A stretch of DNA of 64,000 nucleotides from JAKVAV01 sp964651785 (GTDB lineage: Bacteria > Bacteroidota > Bacteroidia > Flavobacteriales_D > Cryomorphaceae): assembly GCA_964651785.1 (NCBI GenBank), contig CAZYWJ010000002.1:62001-126000 (forward strand), read 5' to 3'. The translations under genes and the position numbers were made by a program. Below are positions 8,953 through 17,989 of this stretch, one piece after another. The first letter of the stretch is position 1, and every line of letters begins with the position of its first letter. Below the pieces are notes generated by a model, which saw only the letters and a program-made list of their open reading frames with translations, did no database searches and was not told the DNA's origin.

Positions 8953-8969
8953 TTACTTTGATATCTTTT

Positions 8970-8983
8970 GTTCCACGTGGAAC
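8970..8983. promoter_or_regulatory. parS-like ParB-binding site, copy 2
   Basis: Second identical GTTCCACGTGGAAC palindrome, in the 30-bp gap between the methyltransferase start and the mnmG stop. Its last base is shared with the mnmG stop codon. It is also preceded by T on the plus strand. See copy 1. Confidence 0.8.
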
Positions 8984-10872
8984 TACCTTCCGAGATGAAT
9001 CATAATTACAGATATGTCACTAGGAGAAACACCACTAATTCGCGAAGCTTGACCAATAGTTTCAGGTTTTATTTTAGATAATTTCTCCTTGGCTTCAGCA
9101 GATAGTGAATTTATACCTCCGTAGTCAAAATCCGGATAGAGATGAATGTTCTCTAGACGATTCATTCGGTCCGCCATGTCTTGTTCTTTCGCTATATATC
9201 CCTCGTATTTAACAGAGATTTCCAAGCTCTCTTTAATTTCGTTCCATGTATTATCTTGGATTTTTTCTATTCTGTTATCTTGATATTCTCGCAACTCGAT
9301 TGACATATCAAACAGATCTTCCAAATGAACATTCGGACGAGTCAAAAGTGATTTGATTTTTACTTTCTGCTTTAGAGTAGCAGATTCTTTTTTACTCAGC
9401 TTGTTATTCGCTTCTTCCGGTGATACACTAATCTTGTCCAGCTGTTTTGAAAGAAGCGCCGACTCCTCTCGCTTTAATTCGACTTGTCGCATTCTCTCAT
9501 CAGAAGCTAAACCGAGAGCATGAGATTTTGGAGTCAACCGAATATCGGCGTTGTCTTGCCTAAGCAGAATTCTATATTCAGCTCTACTCGTAAACATGCG
9601 ATAAGGCTCTTTTGTACCTTTTGTGATTAAATCATCGATCAAAACACCAATGTACGCCTCACTCCTATTCAGAATGAATTGGTCTTTATCTTTTACATTT
9701 TGATGTGCGTTAATTCCCGCTATCAATCCTTGACAAGCCGCCTCTTCATAACCGGTGGTTCCGTTAATTTGACCAGCGAAAAAAAGATTTTTAACCAGCT
9801 TTGTTTCCAACGAATGTTTAAGTTGAGTGGGTGGAAAATAATCGTATTCGATGGCATAACCGGGCCTGAATACCTTAGCATTTTCCAATCCGGGAATATT
9901 TCTCAATGCTTTTAACTGAATATCCTCAGGCAAACTTGAACTAAATCCATTCAAATAAATCTCAACCGTATTCCAGCCTTCGGGTTCAACAAAAATTTGA
10001 TGCCGGTCGCGTTCAGAAAATCGATCTATTTTGTCTTCAATTGAAGGGCAGTATCTCGGCCCAACAGCTTTTATCCGCCCATTAAACATCGGCGATTTAT
10101 CAAATCCTTCGCGAAGTATACTGTGAACTTCAGGATTGGTATAAGTAATATGGCAAGGGCGTTGTTTTTTAATGGGAGAAGTATTGCTAAAAGAGAATTT
10201 ACCGGGAGCCATATCCCCGGGCTGCTCTTCCATTTTTGAATAATCCAGGCTTCGACCATCTAAGCGAGGTGGTGTTCCCGTTTTCATGCGTCCATGTTCA
10301 AACCCTAATTCCACGAGTTGCTCCGTTATGCCGAATGAAGCCTTCTCCCCTGCTCTTCCTCCGCCAAAATTCTTTTCGCCGATATGGATAAGCCCGTTGA
10401 GGAAGGTACCGCTGGTTAGTATGACAGATTTACTTTTTATTTCAATTCCCAATCCGGTTCTGACACCACCGACTGATCCATCCGAATTGATCAGTATCTG
10501 CTGAACCATATCTTGAAAAAAGTCGACATTTGGTGTTTGCTCGAGCATCATGCGCCACTCATTGGCAAATAACATTCGGTCATTTTGCGTGCGAGGACTC
10601 CACATGGCAGGTCCTTTTGATCGATTGAGCATTCTGAATTGAATGGCACTTCTATCGCTGACGATTCCTGAATAACCACCCAATGCATCTATTTCACGGA
10701 TAATTTGTCCTTTTGCAATACCACCCATTGCCGGATTACAACTCATCTGGCCGATAGTATTCATGTTCATAGTGACCATCAATACGGATGAACCCAGATT
10801 GGCCGCAGCTGCTGCCGCCTCGTTTCCGGCATGTCCGCCACCCACGACAATTACATCGTATTCTTGAAGCAT
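8983..10872 (-). CDS. mnmG: tRNA uridine-5-carboxymethylaminomethyl modification enzyme MnmG (GidA)
   Basis: 629-residue FAD-dependent enzyme that, with MnmE, installs the (carboxymethyl)aminomethyl group on wobble uridine U34 of several tRNAs. The N-terminal dinucleotide-binding motif is VVGGGHAGNEAA (~10-21). The GidA signatures GPRYCPSIEDK (~270-280) and GTTGYEEAACQGLIAG (~370-385) are both intact, and the length is typical. In many bacteria mnmG lies close to the replication origin, which agrees with the adjacent parS-like sites. A TATCTTTG element inside the end of ybeY may give it its own promoter. Confidence 0.96.
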   Translation of the reverse strand: MLQEYDVIVVGGGHAGNEAAAAAANLGSSVLMVTMNMNTIGQMSCNPAMGGIAKGQIIREIDALGGYSGIVSDRSAIQFRMLNRSKGPAMWSPRTQNDRMLFANEWRMMLEQTPNVDFFQDMVQQILINSDGSVGGVRTGLGIEIKSKSVILTSGTFLNGLIHIGEKNFGGGRAGEKASFGITEQLVELGFEHGRMKTGTPPRLDGRSLDYSKMEEQPGDMAPGKFSFSNTSPIKKQRPCHITYTNPEVHSILREGFDKSPMFNGRIKAVGPRYCPSIEDKIDRFSERDRHQIFVEPEGWNTVEIYLNGFSSSLPEDIQLKALRNIPGLENAKVFRPGYAIEYDYFPPTQLKHSLETKLVKNLFFAGQINGTTGYEEAACQGLIAGINAHQNVKDKDQFILNRSEAYIGVLIDDLITKGTKEPYRMFTSRAEYRILLRQDNADIRLTPKSHALGLASDERMRQVELKREESALLSKQLDKISVSPEEANNKLSKKESATLKQKVKIKSLLTRPNVHLEDLFDMSIELREYQDNRIEKIQDNTWNEIKESLEISVKYEGYIAKEQDMADRMNRLENIHLYPDFDYGGINSLSAEAKEKLSKIKPETIGQASRISGVSPSDISVIMIHLGR

Positions 10873-10893
10873 AAACTCGTAAAAATCAAAATT

Positions 10894-11322
10894 TTAAAAG
10901 GAGCGCAAAGATAAGTAATAATCCTCTTTTTTGCGCATCTCTACCTGCTCCCGGTCTGTTTTGTCTTTATAGCCACATAGATGTAAAACTCCGTGTATCA
11001 TGACTCGACAAAGCTCATCCGAATATTGGGTATTAAGAAGTTTGGAATTTTCATCCACTCGATCAAGACTGATGAAGATATCCGCTTCCAAATCATCACC
11101 CTCCGAATATGGAAAGGTGATGACATCCGTTAAATAATTGTGATTGAGATGCTTCTTATTTATTTCCAGAAGATCTTCATCAGTACAAAGTATAAAATCG
11201 AGTAGCTTGATCCGTACATTTTCAGAATCGCAAACTATTCTGATCCAATTACTTATTTCTTCGTGATGAATAAAATTGTACTTGGGATGCTCTAAGTGAA
11301 AATATATCGAACCCTTTGCCAT
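10894..11322 (-). CDS. ybeY: Endoribonuclease YbeY (rRNA maturation)
   Basis: 142-residue metal-dependent RNase of the UPF0054 family, acting in 16S rRNA 3' maturation and ribosome quality control. The metal-binding motif is HGVLHLCGYKD: His110 and His114 are present, but the third ligand position, His in E. coli, is Asp120. I recall this substitution as common in Bacteroidota YbeY. The gene overlaps the stop of the upstream ATPase by one base, so the two are probably translationally coupled. Confidence 0.92.
   Translation of the reverse strand: MAKGSIYFHLEHPKYNFIHHEEISNWIRIVCDSENVRIKLLDFILCTDEDLLEINKKHLNHNYLTDVITFPYSEGDDLEADIFISLDRVDENSKLLNTQYSDELCRVMIHGVLHLCGYKDKTDREQVEMRKKEDYYLSLRSF
10906..10913 (-). 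promoter_or_regulatory. Candidate internal -7 element TATCTTTG for mnmG
   Basis: Minus-strand TATCTTTG inside the last codons of ybeY, 33 bp upstream of the mnmG ATG. Only the -7 box is present. Confidence 0.4.
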
Positions 11323-11765
11323 CAGGCATCAACCGACACAGGCTTTGAGAGTGATTTAAATTGCATCTCAACAATTCGTCCGTCGTCTTCGAAAGCAATT
11401 TCGTCTGACAGGTGCCTCATTAAAAAAACACCTCTTCCGTTTGGTTTTTCGATATTTTCAGGGGAAGTCGGATCAGGAACATTTTCAAAATCGAATCCTG
11501 GTCCCTCGTCTTCAATTACGAATCTGAATTCATCCTCATCAGCTTGATACTTTAAGATGACCTTTTTGTCAGGATCCTGCTTATTACCGTGATAAATAGC
11601 GTTATTGACTGCTTCGGTGAGTGCGATCAAGATATTACCGTAATGTTCTTCCTGAATTTTGTATTTCTCACACAATTCATCGATCAGGCGCTCAATAATT
11701 GTAATATTTTCACCTTTCGAAGCAAATTCTATGGTTTCCATTTTAGCTGATTGGATAGTAGTCAT
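11322..11765 (-). CDS. RsbW/SpoIIAB-like ATP-binding protein (HATPase_c_2)
   Basis: About 147 residues with a single GHKL ATPase fold: N box ALTEAVNNAIYHGN, G1 box EDEGPGFD and G2 box NGRGVFLMRHLSD. This is the anti-sigma-factor serine kinase family, which phosphorylates an STAS anti-anti-sigma partner. No sigma factor, STAS protein or PP2C phosphatase is adjacent, so a stress-switch role is only a family-based suggestion. The ATG at 11765 is preferred to an in-frame TTG one codon earlier, because it overlaps the preceding stop as TGATG, the usual coupling arrangement. Confidence 0.85.
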   Translation of the reverse strand: MTTIQSAKMETIEFASKGENITIIERLIDELCEKYKIQEEHYGNILIALTEAVNNAIYHGNKQDPDKKVILKYQADEDEFRFVIEDEGPGFDFENVPDPTSPENIEKPNGRGVFLMRHLSDEIAFEDDGRIVEMQFKSLSKPVSVDA

Positions 11766-14700
11766 CAATTCTTGATCTCAAAATTAAGAAAATAATCATT
11801 CACCTTATCGCGATAATACGGCTTCAAATCTGCGGGAACAGTTCGCAATAATTCCACCTCTCGTGATTTCTGTCTCTTATACTCCAAATAATTCTCGGGG
11901 TTACTAGGTTCATACTCTCCGGGAGAATTGCTTTCGCGCCTATCATCATACTCGCGCTCACGCATGGCTTTTTCTGATTCCAATAGCCTTATCATAATGT
12001 CTTCCTGACGCTTGAGAGACTCACGCGTAATCTCTTGGTTAACCAAGTCTTTCTCCATTTCCTCCATCTCCTGAGCGATATCCTGAAGACCTTTACCCTC
12101 TCCTTTTCCCTTTTGATTCAATTCTTGAGCCATTCGCTCCACCTCTCGTCTGATCGCAGCTTGTTCAGCAGCCATTTTAGCAATTTCCTTACTCATTCCT
12201 TGATTACCCATTCCGGGCTTAAATCCAGGCTTGTTTCCTCCTTGCTGCTGGCCTTTCTCCATTTGTTTCATCATCTCCTCCAGCTTTTTACCCATTTCTT
12301 CCTGCATCTTTCCCATTTTTCCTGATGAAGGATTTTTTCCTTGCCCACCGGGCTTTTCGCAATTCCCTTTCCCCGGCATCTGGTTGGCCATGGCCATTTG
12401 CATCTGCTTCAAAGCTTCGTCGAGCAACAGAGCCAAGTTATTGTAAGAAGTCATCACATACTGCTGACGACTGGTAGCATTAGCCGTCCTTCTTTCTCCA
12501 ATGTCTTCCAGGGCTTTACCGATATTTTTATTAATCGCAGAAATTTCCTCGTTCACGATAGATTCTATCTGCGGAACGCGTTTGCTCAAGGCAAAAAGTG
12601 AATCTTCCACCATTTGGCTGTCATCCTTTATCTTACGTTGCTTTCTTCCTGCATCAACGTAAGCGGGGTCATCGCGCTCAATCACTTTCAGGTTTTCCAT
12701 CACTCCTTCCTGATCGAAACTCAATTGAATGATATTTTCGAGTAGCGCCCTTAGATCTTCCATGTTTTCTTGAGCTGATTGAGCTTGAGCTGACTGCATG
12801 GCACTCTCCATTTGCTCAGCCATTTCTTCCATTTCTTCCGATGCACCCTCCTGAGATTCTGATGCCTTATTTTTCTTCCCTTGTTCTAGTTTTTCAGAGG
12901 AATCTTTCATCTTTTCATCAATACTCTCTTCCTGTTCATCCGTATCGGGAAGTTCAAAAGGCTGCTCTAATTCCTCGTTTTTTTCTTTGAGATCATCCAG
13001 TTCTTCCTTGAGCTCTTCAAATTCCTCGTTCAGTTTCTCTTGTTCTTCCTTGAGTTTCTCGCTGTNNNNNNNNNNNNNNNNNNNNNNNNNNNNNNNNNNN
13101 NNNNNNNNNNNNNNNNNNNNNNNNNNNNNNNNNNNNNNNNNNNNNNNNNNNNNNNNNNNNNNNNNTCGCTCATGAGTTCGTCGAACATTTTTTCAAGCTG
13201 ACGCTGCTTCTCGAGAATTTGTTCGTTGTTCTCAAGATAATTCTCTTGCTTCTGTTGCATTTGTTTGCGCTCATTGCGCATGGACTCGATGTTCTTTTCC
13301 AACTTCTTTTGCTTTTCCAGCAAATCCTCTACCCGCTTTTTGTCTTGCCAATCGAGTTCTTTATCCTTAAGCAATTCCTTATTGAGCTCCTCTAACTCAT
13401 CTTGTAATTCAGAGGCCATCCTCATGTTTTTCTCCAACTGCTCTTTAATGTTCTCAGAAGATTTCTTTCGGGCATCGTCCAGTTCATTTTCAGTAGGAGC
13501 TTGATACGTTTTCTTCGCAGTACGAGCAGATTTACTTCCGTTAACTCCGTCATTATCCCAAACCTCAAAATAATACTCAACCGATTGGCCTGCAACCTTA
13601 ATTGATTCCGTAAAGTCCTTGTAATGAAAAAATTCCTGCGTTTCTGATGCATTAATCTGAAGGGGCTCTTTAAAACTTTCGCGCTCACCATCTTCTGAAA
13701 TAACATCATAGTGAAAAACCAGGCTCCTTAATCCATGGTCATCTGAAATAGAACCTCCGAAGTAGATTCTGCGGTCATCGGTTGTATCCGCCGATTCCTC
13801 TACATTGATTTTTGGATAAGCATCCTTTACCACGTCCAAGCGGTAAGTCACAGTATCTGCCGAGCCCGCTTTAGCATTAAATGCACTTAATGAGTATGGC
13901 GCTGAGTTGTACATTCTCTGAGAAAATACAAATACTCCATCCTCATCTGTTTGGGAATCCATGGCCGAATCAGCGATGGAAAAATAGAGCTTCTCCGTGT
14001 TTTCCGTATTAAATCTCCAGGCTACCCGACTTCCTTCGGGAACTTGAAGATTTCCGCGATTGGTGAAGGTTTCATCATCCCTGTTAAGGTAATCGGGATA
14101 GTCCACTTCAATTTTCATTTGACGCACCACCGCGGGTGGCAAAACGGAGATCAGAAAATCGGAAGAATAGAATCCATCTGCGAAAAATCGAAAGGGAATA
14201 TCGTTTCTGACATTGCGAAAAGTGTAGCTGAACTTGCCGTTTCCTTCGTTATTTAGCCGAAAAGCCTTTCCTCCTAATTCGATTTTTACCGTTTGCGGTA
14301 CATACTCACCATCTACTTGAGTCTGTAAAGTGAAATCTCTATTTCCGGGAACGGAGAGATTTTCGTTTACAATTTCAAAATCAAACGGTGCTTTAGGAGT
14401 GAAATCTTGATTATAGGTAACTATCCTCTGCGTGCCCTCTGTGAGTATGGCCGGAGAGATCAACAGAAGAATCAATGCTAAACCGAGAGGTGGAAGCACA
14501 TATTTGAGGTAGCGCTTATTGTCCGAAAAATTGATGGCCGAGTGAAAAGGCACGGGTTTGAGCTCAACCGTTTTTTGCTCGATGCTTGCAATCAGTAGGG
14601 AATTATCTGCTCCCTGACTTTCAGCCTGACGGTGCAATTGCAATGTGTTCAGCAATTTATCATTTACTTCCGGAAAGTGCTTTCCGATAATTGATGAAGC

Positions 14701-14979
14701 TTGCTCGTGAGAAATGATTTTACCGAGCCTGAATAATTTCAAAGCCGGGATAAGCAAATTGCGAACGAGCAAAAACAAGAATACCGCCAATAAGCTAAAA
14801 AACAATACGGCGCGTATCGTCCCTGAAAACCTTCCGAAATACTCTAAGGCGGATGCTATCAGCAATGCACTCAGCCCGATTGCAATGAAATACAATCCCC
14901 CACGAATCATCTCATTCAGGTAATACCTGCGGATGAATGCATCCAATTTCTCTATCAAATTCTTGTATGAATCTGCCAT
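11765..14979 (-). CDS. DUF4175-family membrane/coiled-coil protein, interrupted by an assembly gap
   Basis: A single gene of at least 1,037 residues spanning 100 N (13066-13165). Residues 1-604, before the gap, start at the ATG at 14979 with two close membrane helices (FIAIGLSALLIASAL and FFSLLAVFLFLLV) and a third near 155-175 (VLPPLGLALILLLISPAIL), followed by a beta-rich region to about 490 and a Glu/Lys-rich coiled coil. After the gap, 433 codons continue the coiled coil (EKLKEEQEKLNEEFEELK), then a Gln/Gly/Met-rich linker and a C-terminal helical region ending at 11765. The halves sit in different frames if the gap were really 100 bp, so its true length differs; I see no evidence of a real frameshift. 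This matches the large Bacteroidota 'DUF4175' envelope proteins of unknown function. The downstream ATPase gene overlaps its stop. Confidence 0.85.
13066..13165. other. Assembly gap (100 N)
   Basis: Exactly 100 N inside the Glu/Lys-rich coiled-coil part of the DUF4175 gene. Frame arithmetic requires a true length that leaves remainder 2 modulo 3, whereas 100 leaves remainder 1. Confidence 0.98.
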
Positions 14980-15038
14980 AACTGTATGAATAAACGCTTT
15001 GGTTAGGTCAAAGTGTTAAGCGAGCAAGTTAAGGATTG

Positions 15039-15869
15039 TTAAGCAGAAGAGCATATGAGATACCTACTAAGATTTAGTTCTCTATTACCCGTTGAAACCG
15101 AAAGCCATCCTTTCTTTTGAATTTGCAATCCCGTGTCTTCAGAGATAGCTACCATATCCGATAATTCTATTTTGGGAGAGTAGGTATTTAATATGAGTTT
15201 GCCTTTCGGCAATAGAAGGTCTGAAGCGGTTTTTACCAAATCAGGAAGTAGATTTTCCAATTTCCAATGCTCTCCTTTTTTTCCTCTTCCATACACGGGT
15301 GGATCCATAATGATGAAGTCATATCCGTTTCCCCTCTTGACCTCTTTTTTGGCGAAAGCCAGAGCATCTTCCACCACCCAATGAATTCCTTCCAATTGCG
15401 AGGCTGCAGCATTTTCGGCGGCTTTTTTCACTATTGATTTTGACGAATCGACGTGAAATACATCACCACCTGCTGCTGCCGCGCTCAAACTAGCCGCTCC
15501 CGTGTAGCCGAAAAGATTTAAAACCCGATCTCCCTCAGATACATTCTCCGTAAGGTATTTCCAGTGAGCCGCTTGTTCGGGAAATATGCCGATATGCTTG
15601 AATGGACTCAGGCTTAATTTTGCCGTCCATTGAAGTGCACCATGCGAAAAGGTGAAATCCCAGCTAGCCGGTATTGAATTCTTTTCTTCCCAATGTCCTT
15701 TTACTTTCGACGTCTCAACGAATTTGGCGGAAGCCAGAGCCTGCCAGCGATTCTGCTTAAGCGCGGGCGCACCTATGGCTTGTATTTCAGGACGGTCGAG
15801 AATGATCTTTCCAAATCGCTCTAGCTTTCGACCATTTCCGAAATCTATAAGTTCATAATCTGAATTCAT
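15039..15869 (-). CDS. RlmI-like class I SAM-dependent methyltransferase
   Basis: 276 residues of the Methyltrans_SAM type (RlmI/RlmL C-terminal domain). Motif I is RVLNLFGYTGAASLSAAAAG (~110-129), the acidic motif II is VFHVDSS, and the catalytic MDPPVYGRG motif IV lies near 197. Relatives methylate cytosine-5 or guanosine-N2 of 23S rRNA. The N-terminal PUA domain of E. coli RlmI is absent, which is usual for the short Bacteroidota form, and the exact target base is not certain. It is divergent from gltX and has the best consensus promoter in the window. Confidence 0.83.
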   Translation of the reverse strand: MNSDYELIDFGNGRKLERFGKIILDRPEIQAIGAPALKQNRWQALASAKFVETSKVKGHWEEKNSIPASWDFTFSHGALQWTAKLSLSPFKHIGIFPEQAAHWKYLTENVSEGDRVLNLFGYTGAASLSAAAAGGDVFHVDSSKSIVKKAAENAAASQLEGIHWVVEDALAFAKKEVKRGNGYDFIIMDPPVYGRGKKGEHWKLENLLPDLVKTASDLLLPKGKLILNTYSPKIELSDMVAISEDTGLQIQKKGWLSVSTGNRELNLSRYLICSSA

Positions 15870-15877
15870 GGATTGAG

Positions 15878-15907
15878 CAAAGGTAGGGTCAAATCCAATC
15901 CGGTCAA
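15878..15907 (-). promoter_or_regulatory. Full Bacteroidota-type promoter of the RlmI-like gene
   Basis: On the minus strand TTG (15907-15905), exactly 19 bp, then TACCTTTG (15885-15878). This matches the TTG-N19-TAnnTTTG consensus of the Bacteroidota primary sigma factor in both spacing and boxes. It ends 8 bp before the ATG at 15869, implying a very short or absent leader. Confidence 0.75.
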
Positions 15908-15913
15908 TTGGCC

Positions 15914-15921
15914 TATCTTTG
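15914..15921 (+). promoter_or_regulatory. Candidate -7 element TATCTTTG of gltX
   Basis: Plus-strand TATCTTTG, 22 bp before the gltX ATG. It lies next to the -33 box of the opposite promoter, so the divergent promoters overlap within about 45 bp. No consensus -33 TTG for this one. Confidence 0.5.
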
Positions 15922-15943
15922 CGGCCAAATTAAGACACTTCGC

Positions 15944-17470
15944 ATGAAAGTACGCGTTCGATTTGCGCCCAGTCCTACAGGCCCGTTGCATATGGGCGGT
16001 GTGCGCACAGCCCTTTATAATTATCTCTTTGCCAAGAAAAACGGCGGGAGCTTCATCCTTAGAATCGAAGACACCGATCAAAACCGATACGTTGAAGGAG
16101 CGGAAGATTACATCAAAGAGGCCTTGGCCTGGTGTGGCATGACTCCCGATGAAGGCCCCGGATATGGCGGAGAATATGGCCCTTATCGCCAAAGCGAGCG
16201 AAAGGAGATGTACCGGGAATATGCTGATCGATTGATTGAATCCGGCCATGCCTACTACGCTTTTGACACTCCCGACGAACTTGACGCCATGCGCGAGCGG
16301 CTTAAAAAAGCGAAAGTTGCTTCCCCTCAATACAATGCCATCACACGTGAGTCGATGCGCAACTCCATGACGCTGAGCGAGGAAGAGGTGAAAAAGCTGA
16401 TTGATGAAGGTCACCCTTACGTGATTCGTTTCAAGATGCCTCGAAAAGAAGATGTAAGAGTACACGACCTCATTCGCGGTTGGGTGGTCGTTAATACCGT
16501 TCAGCTTGATGACAAGGTGCTTTTCAAAAGCGACGGAATGCCTACCTACCATTTGGCCAATATTGTTGATGATCATAAGATGGAAATCACTCACGTTATT
16601 CGTGGGGAAGAGTGGTTGCCATCAGCTCCCTTGCATGTGTTACTTTACGATGCTTTTGGTTGGGAGGCACCTCAATTTGCACACCTCCCGTTGCTACTTA
16701 GACCTGACGGAAACGGAAAACTCAGCAAAAGAGACGGAGATCGATTAGGGTTTCCCGTATTCCCACTGGAGTGGATAGACCCTAAATCAGGTGAAAAATC
16801 CAGCGGATATAAACAAAACGGATATTTCTCAGAGTCATTTGTCAATATGTTGGCGATGCTCGGTTGGAATCCCGGAACTCCGCAAGAAATTTTTTCGATG
16901 GATGAATTGATAGAAGCATTTAGCTTGGAGCGAGTAGGGAAGGCCGGGGCAAAATTTGACCCTGATAAAACCAAATGGTTCAACCAGCAATATTTGCGAG
17001 CAAAAAGTGACAATGAACTTGGAAAAATGATTGAGCCGCTGGCAAAGGAAAAAGGGTATGATGTGGATACCAATTACCTGTCAGAAGTAAGCCGCTTGAT
17101 GAAAGAGAGAGCTTCATTTTTGCCCGAGATAATAGAGAACGGAACCTATCTTTTTCAAGCTCCGACGGAGTTTGATGAGAAAACCACGAGTAAAAAGTGG
17201 AAAGAAGATACGCCCGATGTCATCCGAGCGCTATACGAAGATTTTGAGGCTCAGAAAGAATGGAATGCTGCCAATTGTGAAATAACGTTCAAAAACTTTT
17301 TGGAGAAAAAGGAATTGGGAATGGGCCAAGTTCTGCCCAATTTGAGGTTGGTTTTAACGGGGCAGGGCATGGGACCCTCCATGTTTGACATTATGTCATT
17401 GCTTGGAAAAGAAGAATGTTTAAACCGAATGAAAAACGGAATCAGTGAGTTGGAAGCTGCAGCGAATTGA
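15944..17470 (+). CDS. gltX: Glutamyl-tRNA synthetase
   Basis: 508-residue class I aminoacyl-tRNA synthetase charging tRNA-Glu and, given gatA in this genome, probably also tRNA-Gln for amidation. The start MKVRVRFAPSPTGPLHMGGV carries the HIGH-equivalent HMGG; the KMSKS-equivalent is KLSKRDGDR (~265). The frame is open 12 codons further upstream to 15908, but the family start and the -7 element at 15914-15921 place translation at 15944. The folB start overlaps its end by 26 bp. Confidence 0.96.
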   Translation: MKVRVRFAPSPTGPLHMGGVRTALYNYLFAKKNGGSFILRIEDTDQNRYVEGAEDYIKEALAWCGMTPDEGPGYGGEYGPYRQSERKEMYREYADRLIESGHAYYAFDTPDELDAMRERLKKAKVASPQYNAITRESMRNSMTLSEEEVKKLIDEGHPYVIRFKMPRKEDVRVHDLIRGWVVVNTVQLDDKVLFKSDGMPTYHLANIVDDHKMEITHVIRGEEWLPSAPLHVLLYDAFGWEAPQFAHLPLLLRPDGNGKLSKRDGDRLGFPVFPLEWIDPKSGEKSSGYKQNGYFSESFVNMLAMLGWNPGTPQEIFSMDELIEAFSLERVGKAGAKFDPDKTKWFNQQYLRAKSDNELGKMIEPLAKEKGYDVDTNYLSEVSRLMKERASFLPEIIENGTYLFQAPTEFDEKTTSKKWKEDTPDVIRALYEDFEAQKEWNAANCEITFKNFLEKKELGMGQVLPNLRLVLTGQGMGPSMFDIMSLLGKEECLNRMKNGISELEAAAN

Positions 17471-17807
17471 GGTTCGTGAAATAAAGGTTTACGGCTACCA
17501 CGGCTGCCTGGCGGAAGAGGAGCGAATCGGTGGAAACTACATCGTTGATCTGTTTGTTGATGCCGATGTTTCGAAGTCTTTTGGTACTGATCATTTGGTT
17601 GACACAATCGATTACGTAGTGTTAAACCGAATCGTTAAAGAAGAAATGGCCATTCGTTCGAAATTGATTGAACAGGTAGCTCATCGCATCCATGAAAGGA
17701 TAAAACGTTCGGATTCCAGAATAAAAAATGCGGGCATCTGCGTTAGAAAAATTGCTCCTCCAATCAATGGAGACGTGGCTGAAGTGACGTTTCGTCTGGA
17801 AGGTTGA
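17445..17807 (+). CDS. folB: Dihydroneopterin aldolase
   Basis: 120-residue FolB-family enzyme converting 7,8-dihydroneopterin to 6-hydroxymethyl-dihydropterin in folate biosynthesis. Family marks are VYGYHGCLAEEERIGG, with the substrate-binding Glu and the Y-H-G loop, the D-T-I-D-Y-V-V-L-N segment, and the C-terminal KIAPPINGDVAEV. No ATG precedes the first beta strand; the GTG at 17445, inside the end of gltX, gives the normal family length. Translation is therefore probably coupled to gltX. Confidence 0.92.
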   Translation: MSWKLQRIEVREIKVYGYHGCLAEEERIGGNYIVDLFVDADVSKSFGTDHLVDTIDYVVLNRIVKEEMAIRSKLIEQVAHRIHERIKRSDSRIKNAGICVRKIAPPINGDVAEVTFRLEG

Positions 17808-17873
17808 GTTTAAAGAAACTCAATTTGGAAATTGGCGTATGAAATGCATACTTTTGGCAACCCATTATAAAAT

Positions 17874-17947
17874 GGTCGCGTGGCCGAGTGGCTAGGCAGA
17901 GGTCTGCAAAACCTCGTACAGCGGTTCGAATCCGCTCGCGACCTCCA
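17874..17947 (+). tRNA. tRNA-Cys (GCA)
   Basis: Full cloverleaf: 7-bp acceptor GGTCGCG/CGCGACC, D-arm GCC/GGC, anticodon stem GAGGT/ACCTC with loop CTGCAAA giving anticodon GCA, and T-arm AGCGG-TTCGAAT-CCGCT. The discriminator is U, the identity base for Cys, and CCA is encoded (17945-17947). Confidence 0.97.
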
Positions 17948-17978
17948 AAACCCTGTTGAGAATTCAGCAGGGTTTTTT
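17948..17978 (+). terminator. Rho-independent terminator after tRNA-Cys
   Basis: AAACCCTG-TTGAGAATTCAG-CAGGGTTT pairs directly after the encoded CCA and is followed by a run of T. The stem can extend inward with TGA/TCA pairs. Confidence 0.85.
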
Positions 17979-17989
17979 CATTTCCGGCA

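Noticed and set aside
11765..14979. Frameshift or pseudogene in the DUF4175 gene
   Set aside because: The frame change coincides exactly with the run of N, whose length is arbitrary. Both sides are intact and of the same character.
15866..16594. 242-codon open frame antisense to gltX
   Set aside because: Lies entirely within gltX on the opposite strand, has no recognisable domain, and the gltX frame is strongly conserved. It is a shadow frame.
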